The position numbers and the translations under genes are program-made. A stretch of 64,000 nucleotides of DNA, taken from the NCBI GenBank assembly GCA_025617745.1, contig CM046859.1, positions 26,401,371 to 26,465,370 of the forward strand, in the 5' to 3' direction. Below, one piece after another: positions 18,474 through 29,698 of the stretch. Source of the stretch: Heliocidaris erythrogramma (Eukaryota; Echinodermata; Echinoidea; Camarodonta; Echinometridae). Position 1 is the first letter of the stretch; the number at the start of each line of letters is the position of its first letter. The notes under the pieces were generated by a model that was not told where the DNA came from, ran no database searches, and saw nothing but the letters and a program-made list of their open reading frames with translations.

Positions 18474-20306
18474 TTAGGTGGTCTGTCCTTCAATTTGTAC
18501 GATCATGATTGTAATCAGGATGATCATAATAATGGGGAAATACTAAACTGAAGATAGGATGTCAAGAATGCCATGAATGGAGGTCCTTCTTGAGGACGGG
18601 AATGTAGGAAAATGTGTAACGGTCATTGTAAAATGATTATGGTGATGATGATAATGGAGATTATGATGATTATAATGATATATGATGGCGATGATATAAT
18701 AGCGATGATGATCAGGACGGTGATGATAATAATGATGATGATACAGGATACTTGGCAGATTAACCCCTTAGCTCTAATACAGGACAGGAAATCACAATTT
18801 CCATAGGGTTGTACACAAAACTACTGCACACTACTTTCTAATAGACATAATACGGGAAAATAAGGCAGTTTATTACATGATTTGTGATTTTTTATGTTAT
18901 ACTAGTCGAAGAGGATTGTAAAATGACACGCAAAAAGAAGCAAAAAAAAAAAAAAAAAAATCGGCCCCGGGGATCGAACCAGGTACCTTGACCATGGTAG
19001 TCATGTGCTTTACCGATAGACCAGAATATTTCCCATAGAGATAACACGTAAACGAAAACGGGATTCTCAAATCACATTTTGTACTGAGAAATTGGGCATG
19101 ATCCCGACATCTGATCAAAAATTGGAGACCACACTTGTAAAAGCTTATAGTCTCAGCTACAACATATTAAAATCTGGAAGAAAATAGACCAAAAATAACT
19201 GAAATACTGCTCAGAGAACGATGTCATGTAGATTCATGATTCGAAAAAAAGTCATCTTCCATAGACATAACACGCAAATAGGGAAAATTCTGACATGGCG
19301 TCTTTAATTGAAAATTTCACTGTGATGACGTCATCAAAATGAAAAATGGTGGCAACTAATTTTGTAGGAAATTGCCTCAGCTATGACATATCAAAATCTG
19401 GGCGAAAAAAGACCAATAATTACGAATCTAGAGCCAAATTTGCATAAATGTGATGACGTCAAAACATGAAAAATGGAAATTTGGAATTCTGGTGCCATTT
19501 TGATGACGTCATAATGTTTATAAGGGTCAAATGATACATGAAATCATATCTATGATTCATACCCTACCTGATGATGACAAAAAATTGGGGGATTTATGGA
19601 CTATTTAAAGAGCTAGAGTTAATTTTGTAGAGGCATGTTTTTGCACGTTTTTACGTTATTTTCGCCATAGATGCGCGCACGGATTTTGAAGTTTGACGCG
19701 CCCGTACGACCTTATTATTGATTGAAATTGATTCCAAGTTGATGGAAATGATGAAGAAAAGTGTCAAGATTGCAAATCAATCGAAAAAACAGTGTTTTAA
19801 AGTTAGTTACGACTTGCGCGCGCGTAAAACGCGCGCGCGGACACTTACGCACGGACATTTTTGAAATGCTCAAAATGACCTGAAACGTGTGCAGACTTGA
19901 TCCTACGTGATTTTGAGCATTTTTAAATTTTGACGCGCGCGTACGCGCACGTGCTGACCTCTAGATGACCTGTGAGGACATTGCTTGATGACTCGTCATT
20001 TGAAGTTTATGTGATGTGAATATAGTTTATTTTTGATGATCGATTATGAAGATATAATCGATCTTGTAAATTTACAAAATGGCGTCTTGATGACGTCACG
20101 ATGACCTGATGACCTCCAAAAGCTTAGATGACCATGTCCATGATTGACCTCATACATGACATGAAACTCGATGATATTGACCTGGCCGATTTTGAGATTT
20201 GGTGGGAACAAAAATTTGCTATAAAAAGAAGAAATATTAAAAATAAAAATAAAGAAAATCTTGACAAAATTAAAAGGAGGTCTGTCATAAATGACAGACC
20301 ACCTAA
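18474..20306. mobile_element. Insertion with TTAGGTGGTCTGTC inverted ends
   Basis: TTAGGTGGTCTGTC (18474-18487) is mirrored by GACAGACCACCTAA (20293-20306). It lies between the integrase stop and the polypurine tract of the LTR element, where no coding sequence is expected, so it may be a nested transposon. Close to each end is a local hairpin (AATTCGTC/GACGAATT at 18455-18475; GGTCTGTCAT/ATGACAGACC at 20279-20300). The interior has GAT microsatellite (18635-18745) and CGCG-rich segments (19665-19945). The 86-codon frame at 20128 is Lys/Asp-rich and unrecognised. Confidence 0.45.
18955..19027 (-). tRNA. tRNA-like sequence (degenerate)
   Basis: Minus strand has an A-box-like TGGTCTATCGGTAAAGCA, an anticodon-like hairpin TGAC-TACCATG-GTCA, B box GGTTCGATCCCC, then a long T run. 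The acceptor ends do not pair, so it is a pseudogene or SINE head. Confidence 0.45.
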
Positions 20307-20811
20307 AAATAAGCAATGTTCGCATATTGCCATGTTCTTGCCAGCGCAAAAAACCAAACGCAAGGCATCAGTATCAAAACATTGAAATACATGTACTGCG
20401 TAAAATTATGACCAGGAGGTATGCAGTTGTAAGAAATCATGAGTAGCAAAAAGATGTGTATGGAACATACATACATGAGGCATGCACTTGAAAATAAAAA
20501 GAAAAAATGCAGCCTCCCCCCAAAAAAAACAGAAGAACTGCAGATCATAAGTTCAGAACTGCAGCAAAGTCCATTGGTGGTGGAAGTCCAATAGTCTGTG
20601 GAGATCTTCTCATCTTGCAAAACTAACTAAAGTTAAGGTCCATGAAGACTGCTTCGTCTACTTGCAAAACAAAACACTAGCTATACTAAACCTAATAACA
20701 AATAACAACAACAAAAAAATACCTATCTTGAGTAGACACAGGGGTAGACTACCCTGGCCTATATCATTATCAGTCATCAGGGATTATTCTGCCCCTCATG
20801 ATAATGATGAA

Positions 20812-21830
20812 TTACAAGTTTAACCTATCAGGAGGTTTCCTAACTCTTGTAGATCGGCGTAGCTCGGGTGGTGGTATGCTACTGTCAGGAGGTTGCTCTG
20901 CCTCTGGCCCCTGGGTTGTTTCGGATGATGGGACAGATGCCAGCTCAGGTTGGCAATCGTCTTCGTTCACAGGTTCATCAGCTGAGAAGGTGCGATGTCG
21001 AAGATGATCCTGGTGTCGTCTGAAAATTCGCCCATCCATTAGCCGAACAACGAAAGACACCGGTCCTCTCTGCTCGATGATTACACCACTAAGCCATCTT
21101 GTTCGTGGACCATGGCCTAGATCACGAACTAGCACTGGATCTCCTTCCTTTAAGTGACGATCATGAGCATGGAGATCATGTTGCTCTTTCTGCTTGGCCT
21201 GCTTGAATCGGACAAATGATTCAAGTGATGGTCTCATCAAAGCTAGGTGTCCTCTGACCTCACGACCCAAGAGCAACTGTGAAGGTGTGCGTCCTGTCGT
21301 AGTGTGAGGAGTGTTCCTATAATGGAATAGGAACCTTGCCAGCTTTGTTTCAATTGTTCCTTCCTTCATCTTTCTCAATCCTCTTTTCACTACCTGTACT
21401 GCTCTCTCCACCAAACCATTTGACGACGGATGGTAAGGAGCTGTCCTCACATGTTTGATGCCATTTCTGCTCACAAAGTCCTTGAATTCGGAACTGGTGA
21501 AGTTACTGCCGTTGTCAGTAACTAGCATCGCGGGTAAACCATGGGTAGCAAACAATGTACGTAGTCCCGAGATGGTTGCTTGCGAAGTGGAGCCATTCAT
21601 GGGTATAGCTTCAATCCACTTCGAATGAGCGTCGATAACGATCATCAGCATCTTACCCAAAACAGGTCCGGCAAACTCAACATGGATTCGGCTCCACGGC
21701 TTCTCTGGCCAAGGCCATGGATTCATTGGTGCTGGTGGTGGAGCTTTGAGATTCTCCTGGCACTGCTGACAACTTCTCACTGTCTGCTCCAGATCACTGT
21801 CTACATTAGGCCACCAGATGAAGCTTCTCC
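20812..21830 (-). CDS. Ty3/gypsy integrase (C-terminal pol remnant)
   Basis: Integrase inserts retroelement cDNA into the genome. From the 5' end the frame shows the tail of a zinc-binding region (FIWWPNVDSDLE ... SCQQC), then the DDE core: Asp in VIDAHSKWIEA, Asp in VTDNGSNFTSSEF, Glu in SNGLVERAVQ. LARFLFHYRNTPHTTTG and PSQLLLGR follow, typical of gypsy integrases, then a chromodomain-lacking tail with GDPVLVRD and a Pro/Ser-rich end, stop at 20812. No start codon of its own is expected, as it was part of a pol polyprotein. The frame upstream of about 21825 is gag-derived sequence in a shifted frame, so translation of this remnant is doubtful. Confidence 0.88.
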
Positions 21831-21901
21831 ATTCGCTCCACATAATCCATCCACGACTCACCACTACCATCATACTGGGCAATACTCCCAATGGTCGCCA
21901 T
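21821..21901 (-). pseudogene. gag remnant fused to integrase by deletion
   Basis: From ATG at 21901 the minus strand reads MATIGSIAQYDGSGESWMDY then VERMEKL, the usual start of gypsy-type gag (FDGxxxxWxxYxERxE). The gag frame then meets integrase sequence out of frame and stops at TAA a few codons on. The junction lies at AAGCTT (21821-21826); several kilobases of gag-pol are gone. Confidence 0.7.
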
Positions 21902-21986
21902 TCTCGCCGAGAAAGACACAGTTCTTGACTACAAAAGGCACCGATGGTGATGACGCCGAGCTCTGCTACTTTATCCTCGTCGCCAC

Positions 21987-22148
21987 TGTGATAACCGAGT
22001 GTTCATTACTGAAATTTGCTTAATTATAGAGACATTCCAATGACAATTCCAGTCGAGTCCTTTCTAACGTTACATGGTCATCGCCATCTTTTATTCCAAC
22101 CAACGTAGCTGGCGCTATGCCACTACAACCAAACGTTCAGATACCACA
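21987..22148 (-). repeat. 5' LTR
   Basis: 162 bp, identical to 17779-17940. TGGCGACGAGGAT starts immediately inside, the expected primer-binding site position. Confidence 0.9.
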
Positions 22149-22458
22149 CGTTCATATAAAATGCCATTGCAAACTCTTCCCAAATCGGATCGTAGTCAGA
22201 TATGAGATTTTATAATGTGCAGTCGGCTTTATGCATACTGTGGCTTTTATGTTTGTGGCAAACCACAACGATTCAGTACGTTGCACTGGCGATCATCATC
22301 ACTCCTCGTGAAAGAAATTGAACTGAATGATAACGTCCTGGCATTCATGTAGAAAATCGCTATGAATGTACTGTCCAAATCGATTCGCGGATGTGCAACC
22401 ACACAATTTAGACGATTTTTTACATGTTAACGATGGGCAAGGAAAGTTTACCAATTAA

Positions 22459-23417
22459 AGTCTGGGTCACATTTTACTGATAACGATAACGAGATTTTTC
22501 ATTAACCCTTTCAAGACAATTGACCACATTTTGTGGCTTGGCTCAATAACTTTGGATTCAGAGCTCTAAGAAATATACCAGATGCACGAGCACAAAGAGA
22601 AAAAATTTCTGCACACACTATGCCCATTTTTATTGCATGACCATATTGCGTTTGATGCAAGGATTTTTAAAAACAAGAAAAAGCTTTAAAATCCTTAAAT
22701 TGGCAATGAGAGGTTCAAAATCATTGCTTTTTCTCAAAATCGGCAATTATTTTAAATTTTCGACAAAACTCCTAACTATGTATATCGTTTTCAATGACAT
22801 TATACCTTATTAGAACCATGTAGCACTAAAAGAAAATTATCATTGTTGCCAATTTGAAGAACAAAATGTGATCAATTTAGCCCTTAAATAGTTCATTTCC
22901 TGAAAGGGTTAAAGGTACAAAGTACATACACACCATATAACTATTAGGGTGTCAAAATCTCGTTATCATTATCGTTATCTGCATGTCAGTATGTATGTGT
23001 TTATACGTGTGTGTGGGAGCAGGTTTTACGAGGCACATTTATGGTGTGACTTATTTTTTTTTTTTTTTTTTTTTTTTTTTGGGGGGGGGGGGGGTTTGTT
23101 TGGGGGGGGGGTTGGGTACATGTATGGTGTGACTTAAGTTGTTTGTTTGGTTTTTTAGGGGAGGGGGTTTGGAAAAAAATATAAACATTTTTTCTCAAGT
23201 ACTACAACGTCTTCTAAACGGGCTATGAAAATGCACTTTTTTGTTTGTTTTAATATTGACATTTATTTTTAAGCTAAAATATCAATGTATAATGCATTTA
23301 GTTTTGTTATGAATATATGTACAATTTTGTAATGTTATACAATATGTATTTGACTTGAGAGAAAATAATTAAAAATATTATTTTAAAAAAAGTTATCGGT
23401 CCAAATGTGACCCACGC
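22459..23417. mobile_element. TTAA-flanked inverted-repeat element 3 (outer)
   Basis: Ends TTAA-AGTCTGGGTCACATTT and AAATGTGACCCACGC-TTAA (TTAA at 22455-22458 and 23418-23421). A second mirrored pair lies inside (GATAACGATAACGAGATTTT at 22480, complement at 22956-22979). Contains a T run followed by G runs (23051-23110). Confidence 0.6.
22506..22908. mobile_element. TTAA-flanked element 4, nested (403 bp, piggyBac-like ends)
   Basis: TTAA-CCCTTTCA at left (22502-22513) and TGAAAGGG-TTAA at right (22901-22912). CCC-starting ends with TTAA duplication are typical of piggyBac. It lies inside the arms of the outer element. Confidence 0.55.
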
Positions 23418-24202
23418 TTAAGAAAGAATTTTAAAATTCAGAACATTTAAAGCGACTTGGGTGGCTTCAGATGAGTTGTTGGGGAAAATAGATGTGCTGC
23501 ATGTTATTTTTGACACATTCATTTTAAACATGTTAAAAAATGAGTCTGCATGAGCTGGAAATATCTGAAATTATTTTTTTCTCAGGGAAAAAATTTATTC
23601 ATTCTCATTTTACAATTTGAAGCTAACTTTTTCTTTCTTCATATCATTTGCTGTGGAAAAATCGTGCACTATTTTCATCGATAGCAGTGAAGTAATTATA
23701 CCTGTATATACAACAGCCGTAATAATAATGCTTTTTTACAACAGCCTCATTACCCCAGTCACACAATCAATACCGACAACAGACCGAACAAAAAATTACA
23801 TTACCCTAAATGACCAACTATCGGTCGGTTTGGAGTTGGCGTGGAGTCGGTTTTGCGGTGTGACTGAAGTATTAAATCTTTTTAATTTCAAACCTATTTC
23901 TTGTAATTTTATAAATGTAACTTATTTGATATATCTTTCACATGCTATTTTACATGTTTAATTACTGTTGCAATATGTATTACCCTTGTATTTCAATTGC
24001 TGTAAAATATATAGGATTCTGTCTGTGTACTGACAATCATGTTTTGATAAACCTTAATTGAATTGAATTACATTAAATTGATAATGAGTCATTTTACTCC
24101 CATCATAAGGGCTCATTTTATTCACCTCCTCCATTTCTAACGAGAAATGTTCGAACCATATTTACAGATTGTACAAATCTTGTCCTTTGTATCTGGAAAC
24201 AG

Positions 24203-24274
24203 CACCCGGTGGAGACATCGTGCCGCCAGGTAACCCAAGTGGGGGAGGCTTCGACCCGAATCCTTCCGAAACAG
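24203..24274 (+). CDS. Exon A, unit 1 (72 bp, phase 1-1)
   Basis: Bounded by acceptor CTGGAAACAG and donor ACAG|GTATGA. In phase 1 it reads (A)PGGDIVPPGNPSG then GGFDPNPSET and opens a Gly codon. This copy differs from the later ones by Gly for Ser in the PPSNP block (CCAGGT against CCAAGT). The Gly/Pro/Asn-rich peptide has no cysteine and is probably an extracellular low-complexity linker; the family is not one I recognise. Its core DIVPPxNPxGGGF resembles DIVGPTNPKGGSF of exon C, so A and C look like ancient duplicates. Confidence 0.75.
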
Positions 24275-24347
24275 GTATGAATTAATAATATTTGTAATAC
24301 TAATAATAATGATAATAAAAAATATAATTATGATAATGATAATTTAC

Positions 24348-24468
24348 CTAACTGCGACTTAAGGCGAAACCTAACATAGAAACTCAACGTTAGGGCGAAA
24401 CGGGTGTGGGTTAGGGCGAAACGGAACAAAAGAACGAGACAAAAGATTTCGCCCTAAGTCGCAGTTAG
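24348..24468. mobile_element. 121-bp inverted-repeat insertion in unit 1
   Basis: CTAACTGCGACTTAAGGCGA at left and TCGCCCTAAGTCGCAGTTAG at right; two TTAGGGCGAAAC copies between them. It is absent from the same place in units 2-5. Confidence 0.7.
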
Positions 24469-24557
24469 AGTTATAATAATAATGGCAATAGTAATAACAA
24501 TAATATATCATACTTTATGTAGCGCATACCAAAACATTTTCCCTATGCGCTGTAATG

Positions 24558-24599
<42 letters not shown>

Positions 24600-24765
24600 G
24601 AGAAAGGATAGAGAAAATAGAGAAGAGTCACATATGCCTAACATACTTCTTTAACTCACCAGAAATTAGCATTCGAAATTGTTTCTAAAAAGACATGTTT
24701 TAAGATGTGTTTTAAAGTTGTCAACAGTTTCGCATTTTTTGATATTTTCTGTTAATTTATTTAAA

Positions 24766-25171
24766 CGCTATTATGATGCAAACTGTAATGACGTGGCCCA
24801 TAAAATCTGGCATTAATTGCTGGGGTAGTAAGGAAATAATTTTGTGAATGTCTGATGTATCTGGTCCATATCCAGTGAGTAATTCAGTCAGATAAGGAGG
24901 AGCCAATCCTTTTAGTTACTTGAAGGTTGAGACAAGGATTTTGAACTCGATTCTAGCACATTCTTACATGTAGAAGTGGTCCAAGCACCTAAATATCGTA
25001 GGTACTTGTGGGCGGATCGAATTGGGGGGGGGGGGGGGGGTGAGCGCGGATCAGGATCAGGACCCACTCTTTTTGCTTGTCGGACATTTTATTGGTATAA
25101 ATCAACGTCAACACCCCCCGAAAACCTGATCACCTCCATTTTATATTTTTTGATACCTTTCTTTTTAAATA
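24766..25171. other. Sequence present in unit 1 and missing from units 2-5
   Basis: Relative to units 2 and 3, about 400 bp lies between AATTTATTTAAACG and AAATATCTGTG. It contains a GGGCGGATCGAATT block followed by an 18-base G run. No ends or target duplication are clear, so insertion in unit 1 and deletion in the ancestor of the others are both possible. Units 4 and 5 lack a longer stretch here. Confidence 0.55.
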
Positions 25172-25898
25172 TCTGTGTTTTTTTGCTTGCTTGCCTTACT
25201 TCATTGGAATCGGGCCTCCCTTTCATAAGATCCTGAATCTGCCCCAAGTACTATTTAAACTTTGAAAATACATGGTGATGAATTTATTGATCCAAAATGA
25301 TATGAAGGCAGAGTTATTGTTAATGGCAGCAATGGTATGAAACTTTGAAAATAATCCTGTAGTTATGATATGTACGTTATTTTAGAGTAATTCGTACGGC
25401 GTTACGAAAAGAAATCTTTTTCCTCTATTTGAAAATCGACAATTTCCCCTCAACATTGATTTTGTTTTCTTTTTCATTCTTTGACAAGTCGATATTAAAT
25501 GGTAATTTAAATCTCTCTGTGATTCTTTGCCATGCACGCAGTCATATTACAACTCAGTATGAACAGATCATTTTGAAAATCAATCATCAGTCATCTTCTT
25601 TTGAGAGCCAGATAGGCGTTAATTCCGCTTAATAGAAAATCAATTAACGCCCTTCTTGCTCTCAGTAGATCCTATTCATTTATTAACAAATGTTCAAAAT
25701 TACATATACTGACCCACAATAAAAAGTACCCACTACTTTATAATGGTATATCATATTTATATTGACAGACACAGAATGACAATGAACCAGGATGGAAAGA
25801 TTGACCTATTGAAACATTTCACTAATTTCGGAAGACAATGCTGTCTCTTGTCAGCGCGCATTACAGCGCAGAACAAGTTGAAAAATGAAAGTGACAGA

Positions 25899-26105
25899 TC
25901 AATAGCGTGTGTGGCCATCATTGCGCACCAGTCTTTGAATGAAATCTTGTGGAATCCTGCTCCATTCATGTTGCAAAGTCTGGATCAGTTGTGCACGAGT
26001 CCTGACCCTGGCAGCAATGCGCCTCCCAAGCTCATCCCACAGATGCTCAATGGGATTGAGGTCAGGGGACATCGCCGGCCACTCCATGGTGTTAATGGAC
26101 GATAT
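25899..26105 (-). pseudogene. Tc1 transposase C-terminal fragment (left arm)
   Basis: Minus strand reads MSPDLNPIEHLWDELGRRIA ... RTRAQLIQTLQHEWSRIPQ ... GHTRY, the end of a Tc1 transposase including the catalytic Glu of NPIEH. The N-terminal two thirds and the first two catalytic Asp are absent. Confidence 0.85.
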
Positions 26106-26233
26106 CCTGAGACCACACCTGGTGCCATTCCTGCAGAACAACCGAGGACTGCGCATCTTAATACCCGACCTCATGCTGCACGGCTAACCACTGTATTCCT
26201 GAGGGGTGAGAACATTAACACCATGGGCCGGCG

Positions 26234-26443
26234 ATGTCCCCTGACCTCAATGCCATTGAGCATCTGTGGGATGAGCTTGGGAGGCGCATTGCTGGCAGGG
26301 TCAGGACTCGTGCACAACTGATCCAGACTTTGCAAGATGAATGGAACAGGATTCCGCAAGATTTCATTCAAAGACTGGTGCGCAGTATGCGTCGCAGATG
26401 CAATGCCTGTCTGCAAACAAATGGTGGCCACACACGCTATTGA
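26234..26443 (+). pseudogene. Tc1 transposase C-terminal fragment (right arm)
   Basis: Same fragment on the plus strand: MSPDLNAIEHLWDELGRRIA ... QTLQDEWNRIPQDFIQRL ... SMRRRCNACLQ ... GHTRY. Pro is replaced by Ala in NPIEH. A stretch (MRRRCNACLQT) present here is missing from the left arm. Confidence 0.85.
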
Positions 26444-26751
26444 TCTGTGACTTTCATTTTTCAACTTGTTGTGTTCTGCGCTGTAATGCGCGCTGATAAG
26501 AGACAGCATTGTCTTCCGAAATTAGAGAAATGTTTCAATAAAAGATCAATCTTTCCACCCTGGTTCATTGTCATTCTGTGTCTGTCAATATAAATATGAT
26601 ATACCATTATAAAGAGACGAGCTAAAAAAAGATGAAGATTGTTTCCATTTTCCCAGAATCATTGATGCATGAACATCCATCATTTAATAAAAGGATGAAC
26701 AAAATTGCGTCTCTCAGAACTTATAAACATATTATTAAGTATTTTTCTTAA

Positions 26752-27343
26752 AGGCCAAGTCCCCCCTAAAATCAAGTTGATTTGAAGAAATAGAGTAAAA
26801 TTAAACAAGCGTAACAGTGGAAATTTCACTGAAATCGGATGTAAAATAAGAAAGTTACGGCATTACGGCATTTTGAAGTTTTGCATTATTTCATGAAACA
26901 GTGATATGCATAACATGGGCGGTATGCAAATGAGTGAACAGATGATGACATGCACTCATTTTTTCTTATATCATATATTTCATTTTTTTGCTTCAATAAT
27001 GTAAAACATGGTTTGAATCCATATAGAACATGTACAACCATCGTTATTGTAACTTATTTTTATACAAGGAAGGGATTCTTTATTATCACATCTATAAAAA
27101 TTGAAATATTTGAAATTTCATATAATAAAATACATAAGGAAAAGTGAGTGTGTGACATCATTGGTTCACTCATTTGCATACCGCCCATGCTATGCATATC
27201 ACTGTTTCATGAAATAATGCAAAACTTCAAAATGCCGTAACTTTCTTATTTTACATCCGATTTAAGTGAAATTTGCATTGTTACGCTTGTTTAATTATAC
27301 TTTATATATTCAAATCAACTTGATATTAGGGTGGACTTGGCCT
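26752..27343. mobile_element. TTAA-flanked hairpin element 5, unit 1 (592 bp)
   Basis: Ends AGGCCAAGTCC and GGACTTGGCCT with TTAA on both sides (26748-26751, 27344-27347) and arms of about 190 bp. Present at the same site in every unit, so older than the amplification. The central loop here is reversed relative to units 2-5. Confidence 0.85.
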
Positions 27344-27553
27344 TTAATTTCTTTAAATTGTTGTAATGGATTGTGCCATTCTTTCGCTCGTGTATTCAAT
27401 AGAGTACATTTAGGTGATGGAGCAAACAATTAATTCAATATTGAAACAGAGTACATGTTTATCTTACGGTGTCTCTGGGCGTCTGTTTGGTTATTTCAGA
27501 GCTTCATTATTCTATATACAAGTAATATTTATCCTTTATTCACGGTTTTACAG

Positions 27554-27604
27554 GCGATACAGACCCAGCACAAAGGCGAGAACGACCAACAACACCAATA
27601 TCAG
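27554..27604 (+). CDS. Exon B, unit 1 (51 bp, phase 1-1)
   Basis: The acceptor ACGGTTTTACAG and donor CAG|GTGAGT are both strong. In phase 1 it reads GDTDPAQRRERPTTPIS and opens a Gly codon. The later copies read GDTDPVQTRERPTAPIS; three residues differ (A/V, R/T, T/A) over 51 bases with no stop or frameshift. Confidence 0.75.
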
Positions 27605-27901
27605 GTGAGTGTTTGATAGCCTTTTAGTTGTTATAGTTAAAATGACTTGGGGAAATTATTTGTTAAATAATTTTTAACGAAATGCGTTATCATGGTTACT
27701 AAGAGACTTGCACAGTGATAACGTTGAATAGGCTCCAACCGAATCTGCGGAAATATGTATACGAAACGAGGGCGTTAGCAAAAAAATTATCTACTCGAGG
27801 CAGCTGTGAAATGATGAGTCTGATGCTACCCAAAACGATAGCCAATGGTTTGATGGTTTATTTAACCTGCCTGTTAAGAAAGTATGTGTATGCTTGTAAG
27901 T

Positions 27902-28062
27902 AAGCAACCATGGGATCGAATGCTTTAAGTCCTCTCCGAGGGACTTGGTAATAAGGATTAATGCCTTACCAAAGGGCACCTGCGCATTCACTTAGTTTCG
28001 ACCTCGGGCCCTCCAGTTACGAGTCTCCTGCTCTACCACTGATTCATCGCGCCTCCACTGGG
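27902..28062 (-). mobile_element. tRNA-derived SINE-like repeat (unit 1 copy)
   Basis: Minus strand: GCGCGATGAATCAGTGGTAG with A-box-like TCAGTGGTAGAGCAGG, B-box-like GAGGTCGAAACT, then GTGCCCTTTGGTAAGGCATT. Copies in units 2-4 (near 34316-34441, 42503-42630, 49147-49272) have lost about 25 bp that include the second promoter box, and unit 5 lacks the tRNA-like head. Confidence 0.55.
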
Positions 28063-28879
28063 TGATTTGGACTGTTTGGATTTATCGAAGCTGGGGACAC
28101 ATTTCCAAACAAGATTATGACGTGGGCTATTTCTTTTTAGATGACCTTTTGGAATATTCGAAAAGTTGGCGCTTTAAATTGACCAGCAGCCACCTGTTCT
28201 AGCGGAACATGAGAAACTAATAATTATGACCTGGTCATTGATTATCAATAATAACTACTCGTTTGAAAGAAAACATGAACAAAGCATGGAAAAAACAACA
28301 AAGAAAGCATGTTCGTAAAAATACTGTGCTGTCTTAGCGAATCTATTCATTTGGATGTACATCCCTATTAAAAATTGATCATTAATATTCTGTCTAAAGC
28401 ACAAGAGTTGTGATTTTCAAGTAAGAATAAAGTTGTTATTTCATTCAAGTATCTGGATCTGAATTAACCAAACAGTAACATTTTCGTCTGATAAATGTCA
28501 AATTTGCCTCTGCCCAGGTTTTGAGTGAAATGGATGGTCAACGCAAGAATGGTTGAATACTAAATGGTTGAATACTTAAAGAAGACATTATCAACCACCA
28601 TACCATTATAGTTTATTTCAGCGATTTCTCTCACTTTTTAAGATATCGGGACTTGAAGATGGGTTTCTTTTTTATTGACTCACACTGTATACATGCATTT
28701 ACTAAATGTATTTTACGGCAAAATGTTAAAAGATTACCTTCATCTATTGAGATGGCAAATAGTTAATTTTGTACACAAAATTTGACGCAGCTGTAGTGAA
28801 GCTGCTTTAATTAACCCATACCCTACGAGAACCGGATGGCCCCTATTTAGCCTAGAGGTCAAAAGACCACAGCTTTGAA

Positions 28880-29640
28880 TTTAGTGCTAGCAACCTACCT
28901 ATGTATATGATGGGGGGGGGGGGGGGGGGCAAAGCTACGCACTTTGTTTCTAGCGGCTAAGAAGTAATTTTATTCAGTGGGTGATGCAAATTTCTTTTAT
29001 ATATCTTGATTCTACAGATTTTGAAGTTAAATCGCTGAAAAACATTATGACGGACAAACGTTAATAACATATGTAGCACCGACATTTTTCGGGTGGGGGA
29101 GGATCGTTCGTTACTAGCGCACCGGAAGAAAATTTTAAACAAGATGTAAAATTATAAAGTATTATTTTACATCTATTCCCTACCTATCGGTCTACAGATA
29201 AAACATGTACATTAATTGAAACATTAATTAATTATATCACGCACTCAATCATATGCTTGAGCGCTACATATTTGGCTGCTAATATAAGCTATGACCGGGG
29301 TAATAATGAAGCGCCACGAGCGTCACAACGTGACGGACATGAGCGCTATACAAGAAGCCACCATTATTATTATTTTATACAGAACATCTAACCTATCTCA
29401 CTAACAATAATTTCCCACATAAACTAAACTGTACTAAATCATTAAAGGAAATATAAAATTCCTTTATTATTAATTAATCAAAAACATATTTACAATATAT
29501 ACAAAGTATGTAACTCAAGATTACATTACTACACTTAAGAAATAAACAACTTGTACATCATGAATAATCACTCGTACACTAACAATATATAACTATATAA
29601 AACTAACTATATAATTATGTTATAAAAATGATTATTCCAG
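28880..29640. other. Intronic spacer of unit 1 without recognised genes
   Basis: Contains a G run (28912-28930) and AT-rich sequence shared with unit 2 (36120-36890). Units 3 and 4 lack this segment and have other sequence instead. No coding exon is visible. Confidence 0.6.
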
Positions 29641-29698
29641 AGAGGGTCTCAGTGCTGAAATGCAATGAACATGATGAAATAATGTTCGTCGTCGATGA

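Larger units (their letters stand above)
17779..22148 (-). mobile_element. Ty3/gypsy LTR retroelement, internally deleted
   Basis: Two identical 162-bp LTRs (TG...CA) bound 4 kb. Read on the minus strand the order is LTR, a primer-binding-site-like TGGCGACGAGGAT directly inside, a gag-like start, integrase, a long tail with another insertion, a polypurine tract (GTGAGGGGGAAGGAAA) and the second LTR. Most of gag, and all of protease, reverse transcriptase and RNase H, are missing, so it is non-autonomous. The flanks (ACGAT left, CGTTC right) do not form a direct duplication. Confidence 0.88.
25741..26609. mobile_element. Palindromic (fold-back) Tc1 derivative, 869 bp
   Basis: The two halves are nearly perfect inverse copies, starting TAATGGTATATCATATTTAT at each outer end and flanked by TA (25739-25740, 26610-26611). 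Each half contains the C-terminal end of a Tc1 transposase pointing outward. The centre lies at about 26100-26240. Sister units have other sequence here, with about 100 bp of host sequence also replaced. Confidence 0.82.

Noticed and set aside
20128..20385. 86-codon Lys/Asp-rich frame as a possible gene
   Set aside because: No recognisable domain, antisense to the LTR element, and it ends in the TIR-like hairpin region.
28141..28164. Possible 24-bp phase 1-1 exon (DLLEYSK) after TTTCTTTTTAG
   Set aside because: The acceptor is good, but the donor GTTGGC is poor and unit 5 lacks the segment.
28447..28482. Possible exon between TTCATTCCAG and AGTAACA in the units
   Set aside because: 25 bp breaks the frame symmetry and the AG is missing in units 1 and 5.
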